Below, in pieces: positions 62,241-64,000 of a stretch of DNA of 64,000 nt. The position numbers and the translations under genes are program-made. Source of the stretch: Sphingopyxis sp. GW247-27LB (GTDB taxonomy: Bacteria; Pseudomonadota; Alphaproteobacteria; Sphingomonadales; Sphingomonadaceae); the NCBI RefSeq assembly GCF_002277025.1, contig NZ_NIWD01000006.1, positions 1 through 64,000 on the forward strand, read 5' to 3'. Below the pieces are notes generated by a model, which saw only the letters and a list, made by a program, of their open reading frames with translations, was not told the DNA's origin and did no database searches. Each line of letters starts with the position of its first letter. Position 1 is the stretch's first letter.

Positions 62241-62579
62241 TTACAGGGCGACGAAGCGCCGCGGTCCGGTGATCACGGTTTTGCGATATGCGGGATTGTC
62301 CGACTTGGACGGACGCACCACTAGGGAGCGCGCCATGCGAGCCTTCGGCAGCATACGCCGAACATGATCGGTTGCCTCGATCTCGATTTCCGCGACGGTC
62401 TTGCGCAGTGCGGGCAGCACGTTCGCCTGTGCAACGGCGATGAGGGCTTTTTGTCCCGAAATCGCTGCGCCGATGCGCCGATTGGCGATCGGCGTGAAGC
62501 CCTCGACCCGATCAAGCTGCCGCTCGCGACGTTCCTTCATGCGACGGCGATGCGTGTCGCGACGTTCCGATTTTTCCAT
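62241..62579 (-). CDS. Basic hypothetical protein
   Basis: This is a 112-residue protein starting MEKSERRDTHRRRMKERRERQLDRVEGFTPI, very basic at its N-terminus. ALIAVAQANVLPALRKTVAEIEIEATDHVRRMLPKARMAR follows. It could bind nucleic acid. Two operator-like palindromes lie just upstream, so this is probably the first gene of the block reading left to the HD and exonuclease genes. Confidence 0.65.
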   Translation of the reverse strand: MEKSERRDTHRRRMKERRERQLDRVEGFTPIANRRIGAAISGQKALIAVAQANVLPALRKTVAEIEIEATDHVRRMLPKARMARSLVVRPSKSDNPAYRKTVITGPRRFVAL

Positions 62580-62607
62580 GTTCCGAGTCCCTTCGAAAAT
62601 TGACAAC

Positions 62608-62622
62608 TCACTTATGACGTGA
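62608..62622. promoter_or_regulatory. Dispersed prophage operator, site 11
   Basis: TCACT-TATGA-CGTGA lies 29 bp upstream of the leftward gene starting at 62579. Confidence 0.68.
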
Positions 62623-62647
62623 TTCTTGCAGGAGGCAAGACATTTTA

Positions 62648-62662
62648 TCACGTTTGACGTGA
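62648..62662. promoter_or_regulatory. Dispersed prophage operator, site 12
   Basis: TCACG-TTTGA-CGTGA has further symmetry (ATCACG/CGTGAT) and lies exactly 40 bp from site 11, the same spacing as sites 3 and 4. The spacer TCAAA on the minus strand matches site 5. Confidence 0.78.
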
Positions 62663-62678
62663 TTAAGGGCGACGGTTG

Positions 62679-62969
62679 CTATTGGCAGTTCATCCAGCGA
62701 TCAGCGGTGGCCGCATCTCTGAACGGTAACCAAACCCCGGATCGGTTGTGGAGGAAGTAGTTCCACCCGGCGCATCCTGGCAACAACTTGCACCGGCAGC
62801 GACGATTGTGGAGGCTGTAATCAGGACCGACCTTCGCGATCAGCATCTCGATATTCAGGATGCGTTCGCACTGGCAGCGGTTGCACTCCACCTTGGCGCC
62901 GACTCCGTTACGGAGCATGTCGCCCAGGGTTGGTCGATAGAATCGGTTGAAGCCGCTGCGGTCTGCCAT
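62679..62969 (-). CDS. Cys-rich hypothetical protein (probable zinc ribbon)
   Basis: This 96-residue protein has VECNRCQCERILNIEMLIAKVGPDYSLHNRRCRCKLLPGCAGWNYF, with CxxC-type pairs that could bind zinc, and a C-terminal GVWLPFRDAATADRWMN. Small zinc-ribbon proteins of this kind are common in phage early regions. Function unknown. Confidence 0.68.
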   Translation of the reverse strand: MADRSGFNRFYRPTLGDMLRNGVGAKVECNRCQCERILNIEMLIAKVGPDYSLHNRRCRCKLLPGCAGWNYFLHNRSGVWLPFRDAATADRWMNCQ

Positions 62970-62981
62970 GCGGCGGCGGTA

Positions 62982-63128
62982 TTATGTTCCGGTTATGTTC
63001 TCAACGGGTTTGGGTTTGCCTGTCCGCCGACGATTGCGCTCATCCTCACACCGAACGATGTGGCGCGCGACGCGATGGAGATCGTAACTCGAATAGCGGC
63101 AATATGGACAGCGATGGGCGGCGTGCAT
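62982..63128 (-). CDS. Tiny zinc-finger protein (48 residues)
   Basis: The frame reads MHAAHRCPYCRYSSYDLHRVARHIVRCEDERNRR and a basic tail. CPYC plus the following His/Cys (HRVARHIVRC) form a plausible C2HC-type zinc finger. The start shares one base with the stop of the upstream SLOG gene (TGATG). Confidence 0.65.
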   Translation of the reverse strand: MHAAHRCPYCRYSSYDLHRVARHIVRCEDERNRRRTGKPKPVENITGT

Positions 63129-63550
63129 CAAGTTAACTCGATCTCATCGCCGCATGGCCCGTACAGCGTCCAAGCGCGCAGCCGCCATATCTGCAGGCCC
63201 GCGATGTAAGCCTTCTGCAGCATGTCGGCCGTTCCAGGTCCGCCGTCGGTCCCGAGAATTCTCGCGGCACCGCGCGTCAGCAACTGCGAGTTTCGCTTAA
63301 ACCCCGCGAGCGCGTTGTACTCGCGCCCCGAGCGATCATATTTCACGCGACATGGCGGACTCATATCGTTCCAGTCGGCGGGCAGTGGGTCACGCGCTAC
63401 ACCTTCCCGCTTTGCCCACTGGTCGGCGATGCGATCAGCGCCTGTCAGGCAATCGCCATGGATGATCAGCGTCGGACGCAGATAGTCCAGTGCTGCGTGC
63501 AGCTGCGCGACGCCGTTGAACGCGCGCCCTCCTGTGACGATCAGTTTCAT
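63128..63550 (-). CDS. SLOG-family protein (DUF2493, YspA-like)
   Basis: This is a 140-residue Rossmann-like protein: MKLIVTGGRAFNGVAQLHAALDYLRPTLIIHGDCLTGADRIADQWAKREGV is the DUF2493/YspA signature, and RNSQLLTRGAARILGTDGGPGTADMLQKA gives the GGxGT nucleotide-binding loop. SLOG proteins bind nucleotide-derived ligands; the phage role is unknown. Overlaps link it to both neighbours. Confidence 0.85.
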   Translation of the reverse strand: MKLIVTGGRAFNGVAQLHAALDYLRPTLIIHGDCLTGADRIADQWAKREGVARDPLPADWNDMSPPCRVKYDRSGREYNALAGFKRNSQLLTRGAARILGTDGGPGTADMLQKAYIAGLQIWRLRAWTLYGPCGDEIELT

Positions 63551-64000
63551 GTCAGGTATCCCGCAGCTGCACCGCCACCCCGTAACCCGCGATTCAACGA
63601 CACGCGGTCGCCGGCAGCAACACCGTCACGATATCCGCGATCCAGGTCGCGCGAGCCCCGCGCCCTCCCGTTCCGCAGCCGATGACCAGCGTCCTCCATG
63701 GCCTGCTTCACGAGCGCGTCGTGCAGCACGATCAATCCTTTCCCCGTCGGCGCCGTCGGTTTCATCGCGCGGATGCGTGACGCGAGACGGTCGGACATGC
63801 CGTCGAGGAACGGTCGCACGCGACGCCTGGCTTGCGGCGTCCAGATCCCGACGTAAGACGGCGACGGTGCCGCGCGTCGCATCGCTGCGGCGCATATCTC
63901 GAGCATGTATTTCGCGACTTCGACTTCATGGTCGAACCCGAAGAACGAAACGGACGGGATTTCTCCGGGACGATTCGCCCACGACTGCGCGCCGGTCAGC
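63547..64000 (-). CDS. DUF2786/DUF7168-like protein (partial, runs off the window)
   Basis: The open frame continues beyond 64000. Visible sequence includes SVSFFGFDHEVEVAKYMLEICAAAMRRA and RVRPFLDGMSDRLASRIRAMKPTAPTGKGLIVLHDALVKQAM, which resemble the C-terminal half of DUF2786-type phage proteins. The N-terminal zinc/DUF2786 part should lie just outside. ATG 63906 is internal, not the real start, because coding similarity extends upstream of it to the edge. Confidence 0.7.
   Translation of the reverse strand, partial: LTGAQSWANRPGEIPSVSFFGFDHEVEVAKYMLEICAAAMRRAAPSPSYVGIWTPQARRRVRPFLDGMSDRLASRIRAMKPTAPTGKGLIVLHDALVKQAMEDAGHRLRNGRARGSRDLDRGYRDGVAAGDRVSLNRGLRGGGAAAGYLT

Larger units (their letters stand above)
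21478..64000 (+). mobile_element. Siphovirus prophage, left part (right end outside the window)
   Basis: The element starts after tRNA-Leu with an integrase and AlpA-type gene. It continues through packaging, head, tail and lysis genes in lambda-like order, then a leftward block of small DNA-metabolism genes running off the window edge. The tail and tail-tip layout (DUF2163/BR0599-like protein, two small genes, large tip protein) is of the type found in alphaproteobacterial siphophages. No second copy of the tRNA 3' end and no lysogeny repressor are seen before 64000. Two methyltransferase genes carry frameshifts; the structural genes are open. Confidence 0.95.

Noticed and set aside
21478..64000. 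CRISPR array or defence island within the prophage
   Set aside because: No regularly spaced direct repeats and no Cas or recognised defence genes were seen; the scattered palindromes are too far apart.

Overview
The window looks like a high-GC alphaproteobacterial chromosome, most likely a Sphingomonadales member (Sphingopyxis-like). This is inferred from the FecI/FecR/TonB-receptor cassette with an STN domain, the aroA-cmk-rpsA-ihfB core order, a TIGR02300 gene, and palindromic intergenic repeats of a kind common in these genomes.

Region 1 (1-6482) looks like an accessory island beside tRNA-Gly(TCC). It holds an IS3-like end (1-148) that truncates a FecA-type receptor, the intact FecR and FecI-type regulators, a small secreted protein, an HTH protein and a P4-type integrase next to the tRNA. 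Region 2 (6483-21477) is core chromosome: dinB, prfC, an enoyl-CoA hydratase, an HD phosphohydrolase, secreted proteins, an Rrf2 regulator, tRNA-Ala(GGC), aroA, cmk, rpsA, ihfB, an ABC-2 exporter and tRNA-Leu(TAA). Palindromic repeats fill three convergent gene junctions.

Region 3 (about 21478 to beyond 64000) is a siphovirus prophage inserted at tRNA-Leu. Rightward genes run from integrase and AlpA through a cytosine methyltransferase carrying a full intein, terminase, lambda-type head genes (gpW, portal, protease with nested scaffold, gpD, gpE), tail genes (U, V, G/GT with an A7 slippery site, tape measure with an M23 domain, fibre, a tip protein ending in a Hint domain), a lysis cassette and a T5 A1-like phosphoesterase. 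From 54391 the genes run leftward: a methyltransferase, GapR, an ECF-like sigma factor, a PAPS-reductase-like protein, dNMP kinase, an exonuclease, an HD phosphohydrolase, SLOG and DUF2786 proteins, and many small overlapping genes. The right end and any repressor lie outside the window.

Three prophage-wide patterns stand out. (a) Eleven exact copies of a 15-bp palindrome TCAC-N7-GTGA, plus one degenerate copy, lie in the gaps between gene blocks; they look like a dispersed operator or stoperator system. (b) A short peptide, consensus [DE]x[L/M]IG, recurs at the N- or C-termini of about nine unrelated phage proteins, three times as a tandem pair. (c) There are two unrelated Hint domains: an endonuclease-bearing intein in the methyltransferase, whose +1 residue replaces the catalytic Cys with Ser, and an intein-like domain at the end of the tail-tip protein. 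Both methyltransferase genes near the terminase are frameshifted.
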